Assembly: GCA_035267785.1 (NCBI GenBank)
Contig: DATFLL010000058.1
Coordinates: 1-31,567 of the forward strand
From: DATFLL01 sp035267785
Lineage (GTDB): Bacteria > Pseudomonadota > Gammaproteobacteria > DATFLL01
DNA length: 31,567 nucleotides
Reading direction: 5' to 3'
Part shown: positions 1 to 7,836 of the stretch, in pieces
How positions within the stretch are numbered: position 1 is the stretch's first letter
Layout: each line of letters begins with the position of its first letter
Position numbers and translations under genes: made by a program
Notes under the pieces: generated by a model
What the model was told of the DNA's origin: nothing
The model's database searches: none
What the model saw: only the letters and a program-made list of their open reading frames with translations

Positions 1-2
1 GT

Positions 3-752
3 TTCCACTCAGCCACTCCCAGCACCGATACCGGCGAGGCTGATGCGCTGCCGGCCTACACCGTTCGCACCAGCGCACGCGCCCGACGCGTTCAGCTGCG
101 TGTCCTGCCGCACGGCACCGTCGAAGCGGTCGTTCCCCGCGGCTTCGATCCGGTCGTGCTCGAGGCGTTCGTCCAACGCCATCGCGACTGGCTCGCGCGC
201 CGTCTGGCCCGGATCGAGGAGCAGCGCCAACGCCGCCCCCATCTGTTCGAGACGCCGCCGAATCGGATCCGCCTGGCAGCGTTGGATTGCGACTGGGACG
301 TGGATTACGAGTGGACCGATGCGACTACACGGGCCTGCGCACGCCCGCGCGCACCGGACAGCTTGGGGGTGCGCGCCGCCGATACCGACAGCGCCTGTGC
401 GGTGCTGCAGCGCTGGCTGTCGCACCAGGCCAAGGCGCACCTGGTACCCTGGTTGCGGCGCACCAGCGAGGAGCTCGGATTGTCCGTCAACCGGGTCACG
501 GTGCGGGCGCAAAAGAGCCGCTGGGGCAGCTGCTCGGCCCAGGGGAACATCAGCCTCAACCGCAATTTGCTGTTTCTGCCGCCCGAAGGCGTGCGCTATC
601 TGTTCGTGCACGAGCTGTGTCATACCGTTCATATGAACCACTCGCGGCGATTCTGGACGCTGGTCGCACGGTTGGACCCGGACTTCGAGCGTCACGAGGC
701 GCTGCTGCGCCGCGCGCACGACTACGTGCCACTGTGGGCCCTGCCCGGGTAA
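3..752 (+). CDS. YgjP-like (DUF45/M48-related) zinc metallopeptidase, 5'-truncated
   Basis: The reading frame is open from the first bases of the window to the TAA at 750-752. No ATG, GTG or TTG occurs in frame before the GTG at 156. The residues encoded before 156 (a YTVRTSARARRVQLRV-type stretch, about 57-104) look like the usual N-terminal beta strands of this family, so the real start lies left of the window and 156 is not the start. The zinc site is HELCH, encoded at 609-623, followed by HMNHSRRFW. This HExxH plus downstream His-Arg-Arg-Phe-Trp pattern is the signature of the YgjP/DUF45 family of SprT-like putative peptidases. The segment KSRWGSCSAQGNISLN before it is also characteristic. 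Substrate is unknown. The 3' end overlaps the convergent mtfA gene by 31 bp. Confidence 0.9.
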   Translation, partial: FHSATPSTDTGEADALPAYTVRTSARARRVQLRVLPHGTVEAVVPRGFDPVVLEAFVQRHRDWLARRLARIEEQRQRRPHLFETPPNRIRLAALDCDWDVDYEWTDATTRACARPRAPDSLGVRAADTDSACAVLQRWLSHQAKAHLVPWLRRTSEELGLSVNRVTVRAQKSRWGSCSAQGNISLNRNLLFLPPEGVRYLFVHELCHTVHMNHSRRFWTLVARLDPDFERHEALLRRAHDYVPLWALPG

Positions 753-1528
753 TCCGCTGACATGCGCCGGCGCGGGTCCTGGCGAAAATACAGGGCCAGC
801 TGCTCGTAGACCTCGGGCAGTGAGCGCGCAAGGGCATCGGGCGTCATGAAGAAGGCCTCGGTGGCCACGGCGAAAAATTCCGCGGGGCTGTGGGCGGCAT
901 AGGCATCCAGCGCGCCCTCTCCCCGTTCATTCAGGTCGCGTTGCAGCTGCGCGTACGCCTGCGAAAGCGCACGGCTCCATGCGGCCACATCCATGTCCCG
1001 GTGCAGCGGCGGCAGACCGTTGGCCGCCCCGTCGATCATGTCCAGCTTGTGCGCGCACTCGTGCACTACGACGTTGGAAGCCTCGCCGTAGGGCGGCGGA
1101 CCGGGGCGAACGTCTCCCCAGGCCAGCACCATCGGCCCGCGCTGCCAAGACTCGCCGCTCAACGCGTGGCGAGTACGGTGGACGATGCCGATACCGTCGA
1201 CCTCGTCGCGCTCGGCGACGAAGGTGTCGGCATAGACGATGATCGAGTACCAGTTGTCGTAGTAGTCGAGATCGAGATTGAGGATAGGCACACAGGCCTG
1301 GGCCGCAATCGCCACGCGCATGCCGTCATCGACCGCAAAGCCGCCGGCCCCGTAGATGGCCTTGTCGCGGACGAACCAGGTGGTCAATGCGCGCAGGCGC
1401 GAGAGCTCCGGCGCATCCAGCCGGCGCAGCACTTCGAGCTCGGCACGCGCGGCGTTCCAAAGTGCATCGGGAATGGGATGGCGCCGCAGGGTCCGTCGAC
1501 GCCACCAGCGGCGCAGGGGGTGCCACAT
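722..1528 (-). CDS. mtfA: MtfA-type zinc-dependent peptidase (Mlc titration factor family)
   Basis: A 268-residue protein, close to E. coli MtfA in length. The HExxH zinc site HECAH is at residues 156-160, within VVVHECAHKLDMIDG, and the preceding WGDVRPGP and following AANGLPPLH segments match the family. In E. coli, MtfA binds the glucose repressor Mlc and has aminopeptidase activity. Whether Mlc exists in this organism cannot be seen here. The ATG at 1528 (MWHPLRRWWRRR) is preferred. The frame stays open upstream to 1720, but that part lies inside the yihY-like gene and is low-complexity, so I treat it as non-coding in this frame. It is the last gene of a leftward cluster, 34 bp after the membrane protein gene, and its 3' end overlaps the convergent peptidase gene at the window edge. 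Confidence 0.9.
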   Translation of the reverse strand: MWHPLRRWWRRRTLRRHPIPDALWNAARAELEVLRRLDAPELSRLRALTTWFVRDKAIYGAGGFAVDDGMRVAIAAQACVPILNLDLDYYDNWYSIIVYADTFVAERDEVDGIGIVHRTRHALSGESWQRGPMVLAWGDVRPGPPPYGEASNVVVHECAHKLDMIDGAANGLPPLHRDMDVAAWSRALSQAYAQLQRDLNERGEGALDAYAAHSPAEFFAVATEAFFMTPDALARSLPEVYEQLALYFRQDPRRRMSADYPGRAHSGT

Positions 1529-1562
1529 CAGCGCTGCCTCGCGGCGCGCGTGCGAGCCGGGG

Positions 1563-2966
1563 TCAAACCGAGCGCTCGCCCGCGGGGCCTGCTTGCCGGC
1601 CGGCCTCGCCGGGCGCATGTTCGAGCGCGGCGGACTGGCCGCCTTCGCCCAATACCATCTCCTTGACGGAGTGCGCTCCCAGCGTCTGGTGCAGGGCGTG
1701 TTCGAATTCCGCGACGACACGTTCCACGCTCGCCTCGTGCGGCAGGCGCCGCGTGCTGAAGAACGCCTCCTCCCCGGCCGATCGTACAGCGGCGAGGACC
1801 GCGCTCACCGGGGTCGCCTCCAGCGGCCGACCGGGCAGATAAGCCGGCGGCTCGTCGGCACTGGTCACCAGAAGATCGTGACGCTGCAACGGTAGAAGCA
1901 CGTCTTCCAGCAGGTCCATCGGAATGCGCAGACGCTGGGTGAGTCCCTGAATGGTCCACGGCTCGTGCCCCTGATAATAGTTGCGGCCCACCAGGTACAT
2001 GACCATCAGCGCCAGGCGCTCCTGCATACGTGCACTGAGGCGCATCTGTCGCCGGCGCACCGACAGGTACTCCGGATGCTGGTGGTAGAACGCGATGCTC
2101 GCGCCGATCAACAGAATGATCCAACTGAGATACAGCCAGATCATGAACAGGATCAGTGTAGCGAAGGCCGAATAGATCGCCGTGTACTTCGACGATCCGA
2201 CGATAAAGGAGGTAAACGCCCAGCCGACTGTCTGCCACAACACGCCGGCGACGAGGCCGCCGACCAGGGCCGAGCGGACACGCACCCGCGTGTTGGGCAC
2301 GAAGACGTAGATGAAGGTGAAGGCGGCGATGATCAGCAGGTAAGGTACGATACGCCCGCCGAATTCGGCCACGGCGCCGAAGGGCTCAATCGCGACAATG
2401 CGCTGGACGAGCGCCGTATTCATCACGGTTGCGGTAATACCCAAGGCGGTGAAGACGAGCACGGGGCCGATGATGATCACGCTCAGGTAATCGCTGAAAC
2501 GCTGGGTGAAGCGCCGATGCTGCTCGACGTGCCAGGTATAGTTGAAGGCGCTCTCGACCTTCTGGATAAGCGCGATCACGGTGTACAGCAAAAAGGCCAG
2601 GCCGACCGAGCCGAGCACGCCGGCGCGCACATTCTCCACGAACTCGATGATGCGGCTGCTGAGCTCGGTGCCCTTCTCGCCCAACGGGGCAAGAAATTGA
2701 AGCAGCAGTGGTTCGATCTGGTTGTGCACACCGAAGGCCTTGAGCACCGAAAAGCTTACGGCGAGCAGCGGCACCAACGACAGCAGCGATGTGTAGACCA
2801 GGCTCATCGCGCGCAGTGTGAGCTGGCCGTCGGCGAGATCGCGGATGGCCACCCAGACAACGCGCAGCAGCATGATGAGCCGCCCCCGCCAAAAGGGCAT
2901 GCTCGCGGGGTCGCCCCCCCAGAGGAAATCGATCGCGCGCTGCTTGAGTTTTTTCAGCTCGTCCAC
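1563..2966 (-). CDS. YihY/BrkB-family inner-membrane protein with C-terminal extension
   Basis: A 467-residue protein. The first 300 residues carry about six hydrophobic segments and family hallmarks: RAMSLVYTSLLSLVPLLAV near residue 53, FNYTWHV, and the loop VPNTRVRVRSALVGGLVAG. The family was once called RNase BN in error; it is a membrane family of uncertain function, possibly transport. After about residue 305 comes a soluble tail. Its first part (RMQERLALMVMYLVGRNYYQG onward) looks like a winged-helix segment seen in longer members, and it ends in a Gly/Ala-rich, probably disordered stretch. The start is GTG at 2966 with a weak purine-rich site upstream. It lies 14 bp after the DUF4197 gene and 34 bp before mtfA, so the three are probably co-transcribed. 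Confidence 0.88.
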   Translation of the reverse strand: MDELKKLKQRAIDFLWGGDPASMPFWRGRLIMLLRVVWVAIRDLADGQLTLRAMSLVYTSLLSLVPLLAVSFSVLKAFGVHNQIEPLLLQFLAPLGEKGTELSSRIIEFVENVRAGVLGSVGLAFLLYTVIALIQKVESAFNYTWHVEQHRRFTQRFSDYLSVIIIGPVLVFTALGITATVMNTALVQRIVAIEPFGAVAEFGGRIVPYLLIIAAFTFIYVFVPNTRVRVRSALVGGLVAGVLWQTVGWAFTSFIVGSSKYTAIYSAFATLILFMIWLYLSWIILLIGASIAFYHQHPEYLSVRRRQMRLSARMQERLALMVMYLVGRNYYQGHEPWTIQGLTQRLRIPMDLLEDVLLPLQRHDLLVTSADEPPAYLPGRPLEATPVSAVLAAVRSAGEEAFFSTRRLPHEASVERVVAEFEHALHQTLGAHSVKEMVLGEGGQSAALEHAPGEAGRQAGPAGERSV

Positions 2967-2980
2967 GGTGTCGTCCCCGC

Positions 2981-3745
2981 TCAGTTTCGGCTCCCGAACA
3001 CCTCTTTGAGCAGCTCCGTGGTGCGTGCCACCGGATCGCGCCGTATCCTGCGTTCCTCCGCGGCGAGGGTGTGGAACAGGCCGTCGAGGGCGCGATCGGT
3101 GACGTACGTATCGATATTGGTGGTCAGCCCCGCGGTAAACGGGATGGATTCGAGCTTGGTCTGCAGTCGCTGGTACTGGTGCGTGACGCCGACATGCGAC
3201 ATCGCCGAGTGCACAGTAGGCTGGAAGGCCCGCTCCAGCTGAGCGTAGGTCTTTTTGCGAAAATACTCAGTGGCCGCATCGTCGCCGCCGTCGAGAATCT
3301 TGCGGGCATCGGCGAAACTCATGTCGCGCACCGCGCCGATGAAGATGCGCTTGGCCGCCGGCGCGGCGCGCTCGGCCGCGCGGTTCATGCTGAGCTCGAA
3401 CGCATCGACCTTGGAGCCGTAGCCGACGGTGCGCAGCGTATGCTCCAGACGTCTGAGGTCCTCGGGCAAGGGAATGCGTATCTGCGGATTTTTGTAGTAG
3501 CCGTTCAGCCGCCCGACAGCGCCGGCGGCACGCTCGGAGCCAATCTCCAGCGCCTGTTTCAAACCGGCGATTATCTTCTCCTGACTGAGCCCGCCACCCT
3601 GCATACCGTCCACTTGCTTGACCAGCTTGTCGACGTCGACACAGCCGCCGAGTCCGGCGAGCAGCAAGAGAGCCGCGATCGCGGCACCGGTCATGGCCCA
3701 GACGCCCGGACGGGCATCGGTGGCGCGTGTTGTTATCATCCGCAT
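2981..3745 (-). CDS. DUF4197 family predicted lipoprotein
   Basis: A 254-residue protein recognised as DUF4197 by its order of motifs: GLKQALEIGSERAAGAVG, NPQIRIPLPEDLRRLEHTLR, a central RAAERAAPAAKRIF helix, TEYFRKKTYAQL, and the C-terminal LDGLFHTLAAEERRIRRDP followed by TTELLKEVFG. The function of the family is unknown. The N-terminus has a hydrophobic run ending in a lipobox-like LGGC, with Cys at residue 35, so it is probably a lipoprotein facing the periplasm (inference). The ATG at 3745 has a good purine-rich ribosome binding site (AGGGAGAG) immediately upstream. A later in-frame Met at residue 18 would also leave a workable signal peptide. It is the first gene of the leftward group with the YihY-like protein and mtfA, and is divergent from the hydrolase at 3860. 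Confidence 0.88.
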   Translation of the reverse strand: MRMITTRATDARPGVWAMTGAAIAALLLLAGLGGCVDVDKLVKQVDGMQGGGLSQEKIIAGLKQALEIGSERAAGAVGRLNGYYKNPQIRIPLPEDLRRLEHTLRTVGYGSKVDAFELSMNRAAERAAPAAKRIFIGAVRDMSFADARKILDGGDDAATEYFRKKTYAQLERAFQPTVHSAMSHVGVTHQYQRLQTKLESIPFTAGLTTNIDTYVTDRALDGLFHTLAAEERRIRRDPVARTTELLKEVFGSRN

Positions 3746-3859
3746 GGTCTCTCCCTGCCCCGGGGTGAAATGGGGGCAGGATTAGGTTGTCACGTCTTCG
3801 GCCCGCAGACAATCTCAATGCGGCGCCGCCAAGCGGTCGGGGGCACGAAAGGAGAGGGT

Positions 3860-4765
3860 ATGCAGCACAGCCGCGATACATCACATCGCCTCGCCGACGG
3901 GCGGCTCCTGAGCCTGGCCGAGTATGGTCCGCCGGGCGGAACGCCGGTAGTGCTCTGCCACGGACTGCCGGGCTCGCGCCGCCAGTGCCCGCCGGATATC
4001 GGGCAGCTTGGGTCGCTCGGTCTGCGCCTGATCGTGCCCGAGCGGCCGGGACTTGGCTATTCGGACCCACAGTCCGGCCGGCGGCTGCTCGACTGGCCCG
4101 CCGACCTCGCCCAACTGGCCGACCATCTCGGGCTGACCCGCTTTGCCCTCATCGGCGTCTCCGGCGGCGCACCCTATGCGCTGGCCTGCGCCGGGACACC
4201 CGCACTGGCGCGGCGCATCGGCGCCCTGGCCATCGTCAGCGGCATGGGCCCGCCTCACGCCCTCGGCGCGATGAGCTGGAGAACCCCGGCGGTGCTGCAC
4301 CTGGCGCGCCGCGCCCCCTGGCTGCTGCGCTTCCCGCTGGCCGGCTTCGGCCAACTCGCCCGAGCCGGCGGCGGACCGGCACCGCAGCGCCTGTTGGGCT
4401 TGTTCTTCAAGCTGGCCGGCGCCGCCCTGCCCCAGGCCGATCGCGCGATCCTCACCCGCCCGGAGATCGCCGCCCAGCTGCGGGCGGACCTGGCAGAGGC
4501 CTTTCGCCAGGGCGCGGGCGGCATCGTGCAGGAGCTCGGCCTGCTGGCCCGTCCCTGGGGCTTTCGCCTGCAGGACATTGAGGCACCGGTGCGGCTGTGG
4601 CACGGCGAGATCGATGGCATCGTCCCAATAGCCGTTGGCCGACAGGTGGCCGACGCCCTCCCCCGGGCACGCGCGACCTTCGTCCCCGCCGCGGGGCACT
4701 TCCTCATCTACACGCAGTGGCAGACCATCGTTCAACAGATGCTGGACGACTGGCGTAAGACGTGA
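3860..4765 (+). CDS. Alpha/beta-fold hydrolase
   Basis: A 301-residue protein with a complete alpha/beta-hydrolase triad in the expected order. The nucleophile is Ser101 in the elbow GVSGG, the acid is probably Asp252 in HGEIDGIVP, and the base is His280 in AAGHFLIY. His34-Gly35 (CHGLPGS) forms the usual oxyanion-hole strand turn. No signal peptide is seen, so it should be cytoplasmic. Substrate cannot be told from sequence: esterase, lactonase and epoxide-hydrolase-like members share this layout. The frame is open far upstream, but the ATG at 3860 has a strong GGAGAGGG site just before it and begins the homologous part. The stop codon TGA shares its A with the first AGGGGTG heptamer of the repeat region that follows. 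Confidence 0.88.
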   Translation: MQHSRDTSHRLADGRLLSLAEYGPPGGTPVVLCHGLPGSRRQCPPDIGQLGSLGLRLIVPERPGLGYSDPQSGRRLLDWPADLAQLADHLGLTRFALIGVSGGAPYALACAGTPALARRIGALAIVSGMGPPHALGAMSWRTPAVLHLARRAPWLLRFPLAGFGQLARAGGGPAPQRLLGLFFKLAGAALPQADRAILTRPEIAAQLRADLAEAFRQGAGGIVQELGLLARPWGFRLQDIEAPVRLWHGEIDGIVPIAVGRQVADALPRARATFVPAAGHFLIYTQWQTIVQQMLDDWRKT

Positions 4766-5003
4766 GGGGTGAGGCGAACGCCCGCTACGCGGGCGAGTTG
4801 GCAGTTGGCAGTTGGCAGTTGGCAGAAAGAATAAGGGGTGAGGGGTGAGGGGTGAGGGGTGAGGGGTGAGGGGCGAGGGGCGAGGCGCGAGGGGGAAAGC
4901 ATGGCTCTGTGCTCCGCTGTTCCTGGGCCCTCGCCCCTCGCTGCTCGATACTGGACCTGGCTCTCGCAACGCGCTGCTCGAGACTTCCGTGCCCGAGGTC
5001 CTC
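4766..5003. repeat. Convergent intergenic region with heptanucleotide tandem repeats
   Basis: This spacer lies between two genes that end toward each other. It contains a perfect 7-bp stem hairpin with a 3-base loop (CGCCCGC 4779-4785, GCGGGCG 4789-4795). Next come four perfect tandem copies of GTTGGCA (4797-4824), then five perfect copies of AGGGGTG (4834-4868), two AGGGGCG (4869-4882) and one AGGCGCG (4883-4889). A further AGGGGTG copy lies at 4765-4771, touching the hydrolase stop codon. A 13-bp inverted copy of the degenerate end of the array (4873-4885 against 4929-4941) could fold back over a 43-base loop. No convincing gene is present. Confidence 0.85.
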
Positions 5004-5993
5004 TCAGAAAGACTCTGCCTCCATCTCGAGGTACACGTGATATGCATTCTTCCGGTTCGCCGCCTTGAACGTCGGTACGTCGCGATAACGCGACCAGTCG
5101 GTGCGGGCGTAGGCCTGCGCGAAGCCGGTCAGGTCCTGGGCGGCCTTGCCCATCTGCGTGCGCAGGTACTCGATGTAACCGCGGGTGAAGCCAATGGCAG
5201 CGGCGGCATCGTCGGCCGGTTGGCCGTGGCCGGGAATGATGAAGCGCGGGGCCGGTTTGATCGCCCCCAGGTGCTTCAGACCCGCCAGCCAGTTGCGCGT
5301 ATTGACCTCGTCGCCGCCGAGAAAGGGCAGGCGCCCCCCGTAGATGAGGTCGCCCGAGAAGACCACGCCCGCCTCGCGCACAATCATCATGGTATCGTCC
5401 GGGGCGTGGGCCGGCCCGACGTAGACCAGCTCCAGATGGGTGTCGCCCATGTCGAACTCGTGGCGCTTGGCAAAGGTCTTGTCGGGGCGCACCAGATAGG
5501 TCTTCTCGTCGACCCAGGGAAACAGCGCCTCGCGGCGCTGGGCCAGGCGGGCCCGGCCGACGGGACCGTCAAGGTAGTCGACGCAGCGGCGCTGGGCCCA
5601 GATCACCGCCTGGGTGTGCTCGCGAAAGGCCTGCAGCCCATAGACATGGTCCGCGTGATAGTGGCCGGCCACGACGATGCTCACGGGACGATCGGTGACC
5701 GAGCGGATGGCCTGGAGCAGCCGGTAGCCCAGCGCGGGGGTCCCGAGCGCGTCGTAGACGACCACGCCGCGAGCCGTGACCACGAAGCCGGCATTGGAGG
5801 TATGACCCTGGTTGTCGGCCCCGGGCACCCCGCTCTGGCCGAGGACGTAGTAGACCTGGGTGCCCGGGACGCGGTGCAGGGTGAACGGAACGTCGGACTC
5901 GCCATAGGGGGTCTGAACCGCGTGGGCGCGCGCGGTCACCAGGGCCAGCAGGAAGGCCAGAAAGAGATACATCATCCAGTGTTGGGTGTTCAT
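5004..5993 (-). CDS. Exported metallo-beta-lactamase-fold hydrolase (SoxH-like)
   Basis: A 329-residue protein with an N-terminal signal peptide (hydrophobic stretch about residues 7-20, likely cut after ARAHA), so it should act in the periplasm. The metal-binding motif HYHADH is at residues 111-116, with further ligands expected at His196 (GPAHAPDD), Asp215 (FSGDLI) and His256 (IPGHGQP). This is the complete di-zinc set of the fold. The TSNAGFVVTARGVVVYDAL segment resembles the SoxH / quinoprotein-relay metallohydrolase branch. That assignment is by resemblance only; no sox or PQQ gene is nearby in the window. The ATG at 5993 has a GAGG site nine bases upstream. It stands alone on its strand. 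Confidence 0.85.
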   Translation of the reverse strand: MNTQHWMMYLFLAFLLALVTARAHAVQTPYGESDVPFTLHRVPGTQVYYVLGQSGVPGADNQGHTSNAGFVVTARGVVVYDALGTPALGYRLLQAIRSVTDRPVSIVVAGHYHADHVYGLQAFREHTQAVIWAQRRCVDYLDGPVGRARLAQRREALFPWVDEKTYLVRPDKTFAKRHEFDMGDTHLELVYVGPAHAPDDTMMIVREAGVVFSGDLIYGGRLPFLGGDEVNTRNWLAGLKHLGAIKPAPRFIIPGHGQPADDAAAAIGFTRGYIEYLRTQMGKAAQDLTGFAQAYARTDWSRYRDVPTFKAANRKNAYHVYLEMEAESF

Positions 5994-6146
5994 GTCCGTT
6001 GTCCTCGAGACCTCGTCCCCGACGGCGCCCAGGCGCCAATGCGCCAGCCGCCCCCATCCGCCCGCCGGGTCAGGGGGTGGTTTTGCCCAAACAAGGCGCG
6101 TACCATGGTTAGCCTTTCAAATGCCGAGATATTTTAAGGATCCATC

Positions 6147-6632
6147 ATGCAAGTCGCCAAGCACAAGGTCGTCACCATCGACTACACCCTGACCGACGAT
6201 CAGGGCACCGTCATCGACAGCTCCAAGGGCGCGGAGCCGTTGGCCTACATCCAGGGCGTGGGCAGCATCATTCCCGGCCTGGAAAACGCCCTGGAGGGCA
6301 AGTCGACCGGTGATAACGTCCAGGTCTCCATCCCGCCCGAGGAAGGCTACGGCGAGCGCCAGGATGCCCTGCTGCAGGCCGTGCCGCGGGACCGTTTCGA
6401 CGTCGAAGGCGATATCGAGGTCGGCATGCGCTTCCAGACCATGAGCGAGCAGGGCGCCCAGGTCGTCACCGTCGCGGCGGTGGACGACGAGAACGTCACC
6501 ATCGACGCCAATCACCCGCTGGCCGGTGAGACGCTGAACTTCGACGTCACCGTCGTCGACGTGCGCGATGCAAGCGCCGAGGAGCTCGACCACGGTCACG
6601 CCCACGGCCCCGGCGGACACGACCACGGCTGA
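6147..6632 (+). CDS. slyD: FKBP-type peptidyl-prolyl cis-trans isomerase SlyD
   Basis: A 161-residue protein. The N-terminal FKBP half (VTIDYTLTDDQGTVIDSS, then IIPGLENALEGKSTGD and PPEEGYGER) is followed by the inserted chaperone flap (about residues 70-120) and a return to the FKBP strands (FDVTVVDVRDA). It ends in a His-rich metal-binding tail with six His in the last 13 residues (about 149-161). SlyD catalyses prolyl isomerisation, acts as a chaperone, and in E. coli supplies nickel to hydrogenase. The tail is shorter than the roughly 50-residue E. coli tail and lacks its cysteines. The ATG at 6147 has an AAGGA site six bases upstream. Confidence 0.95.
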   Translation: MQVAKHKVVTIDYTLTDDQGTVIDSSKGAEPLAYIQGVGSIIPGLENALEGKSTGDNVQVSIPPEEGYGERQDALLQAVPRDRFDVEGDIEVGMRFQTMSEQGAQVVTVAAVDDENVTIDANHPLAGETLNFDVTVVDVRDASAEELDHGHAHGPGGHDHG

Positions 6633-6641
6633 TCGCCAACT

Positions 6642-6669
6642 CCGGGCGGCCATCGCGTCGGCCGCCCGG
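6642..6669. terminator. Bidirectional hairpin between slyD and the thioredoxin gene
   Basis: A perfect 10-bp GC-rich stem (CCGGGCGGCC 6642-6651, GGCCGCCCGG 6660-6669) with an 8-base loop sits between convergent genes, 9 bp after the slyD stop and about 30 bp from the facing stop. There is no good U-tract on either side, so it is a transcription barrier or 3'-end stabiliser by inference and not a classical intrinsic terminator. Confidence 0.6.
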
Positions 6670-6700
6670 GACGATTTGAGCTGACCGCGGCCCCCTGCCT

Positions 6701-7831
6701 TCAGGGATGTCCGGCCGCGGCGTCCTTCCCTGCGGCACTCGTCCCCCGATCCCCGCCCTGCTCACTGTGCCCGCGCTGCTGGCGCCAGAGCTGGAAATTC
6801 GGTTGGTGGCGAAAATCGCCGCTGAGGACGTAGTCCAACACGCCGCGCAGGCGGTTGAACTGCACCACCGAGTCCACCCGTATGATCTCCCGCCCACGCT
6901 CGTCGTAGAAGATGAGCGTCGGTGCGTAGTACAAGCCCAGGTTATCGGCCCATTGACGAGCCGTAGTCTTGCGCCCGGCCGGCGTCACCACCGGCGTGTC
7001 GGCCCACATGTCCAGCTGCACGGCCTCGAAGCGGCGCAACAGCTTTCGGATCGCCGGGCGTTGGAACACTCCACCGTGCAGCACGTCGCAGGCATGGCAG
7101 TGGCGCTGCTCGAAAAAGACCACCAGCGGCTGCTCGGCACGAAACCGACTGCGATCGAGGTTATAGGGCGGCTTGGCGAAAAACTCCTGGTCGTTGAGCT
7201 CGTCCTGACCGTAGCCGGTCGCCAGCTCGGCACGCGCCAGATAGTGACGAAAGCTCTCGCGGCGATAGTGCGCGTCGGCGACGTACTCCAGGGCCGCGCT
7301 GAACTGATAGGGCGGATGATAGCCCGACAGGCGCAGGACTTCGCGCGCGTCCTTGTTGTAGAACACGATGGACGGCGTGAAGTTGGTCTTCTCGCGAATG
7401 GCCAAGGCCTTTTCGGTGCTCACGATGCCGTCCATGTCGGTCACCAGGCGCTGGCCGCGCACGTCGATCGCGACCACATCGAAGTATTTGCGTGTGTACG
7501 CGACGATGTCCTTGTTGCCCCAGTTGTTCTCCAGGTGGGCCTTGCAGTACGGACAGTCCTTCTGGCCAAAGTAGACGATGAGCCCGCGCTTGCCGGCGGC
7601 GATGGCCTCGTCGAGGTCGTCACGCAAATCAAGGAAGCTGAGCTTGAACCAGTCCGGCAGCACGATGTCCTCAGACAGGCGCTGGTCGTCGAACAGCAGC
7701 TTTCCCGACTGCCCCACCGCGCCGACGGGCCCGAATGCGGCGAGCAGACACAGGCCCAGGGCAAGCGCCGCCGGGAGGGGCAGGCGCAGGACGAGGCGCA
7801 GGCGCCGATTTTGCCGGCGTTGGAGGACCAC
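6701..7831 (-). CDS. Exported tandem-thioredoxin-domain protein
   Basis: A 376-residue protein with an N-terminal signal or anchor (basic residues, then a hydrophobic stretch about 18-36), so it is periplasmic by inference. It has two thioredoxin-fold domains. The first has YFGQKDCPYCKAH with the CPYC active site at 93-96 and a later cis-Pro-type FTPSIVFY. The second has VVFFEQRHCHACDV with CHAC at 245-248 and YAPTLIFYDERG. Single-domain relatives of the SoxW/thioredoxin-fold type reduce periplasmic disulfides. The duplication suggests a bifunctional or self-relaying reductase, which is inference. The C-terminus is low complexity. The start is GTG at 7831, five bases after the trkA stop, so it is probably translated from the trkH-trkA message. 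Confidence 0.85.
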   Translation of the reverse strand: MVLQRRQNRRLRLVLRLPLPAALALGLCLLAAFGPVGAVGQSGKLLFDDQRLSEDIVLPDWFKLSFLDLRDDLDEAIAAGKRGLIVYFGQKDCPYCKAHLENNWGNKDIVAYTRKYFDVVAIDVRGQRLVTDMDGIVSTEKALAIREKTNFTPSIVFYNKDAREVLRLSGYHPPYQFSAALEYVADAHYRRESFRHYLARAELATGYGQDELNDQEFFAKPPYNLDRSRFRAEQPLVVFFEQRHCHACDVLHGGVFQRPAIRKLLRRFEAVQLDMWADTPVVTPAGRKTTARQWADNLGLYYAPTLIFYDERGREIIRVDSVVQFNRLRGVLDYVLSGDFRHQPNFQLWRQQRGHSEQGGDRGTSAAGKDAAAGHP

Positions 7832-7836
7832 GGGGC

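Noticed and set aside
9..719. Long antisense open frame opposite the YgjP-type peptidase, and many similar ones across the window
   Set aside because: High GC content keeps antisense frames open; their translations are low-complexity and have no recognisable motifs, whereas the sense frames carry clear family signatures.
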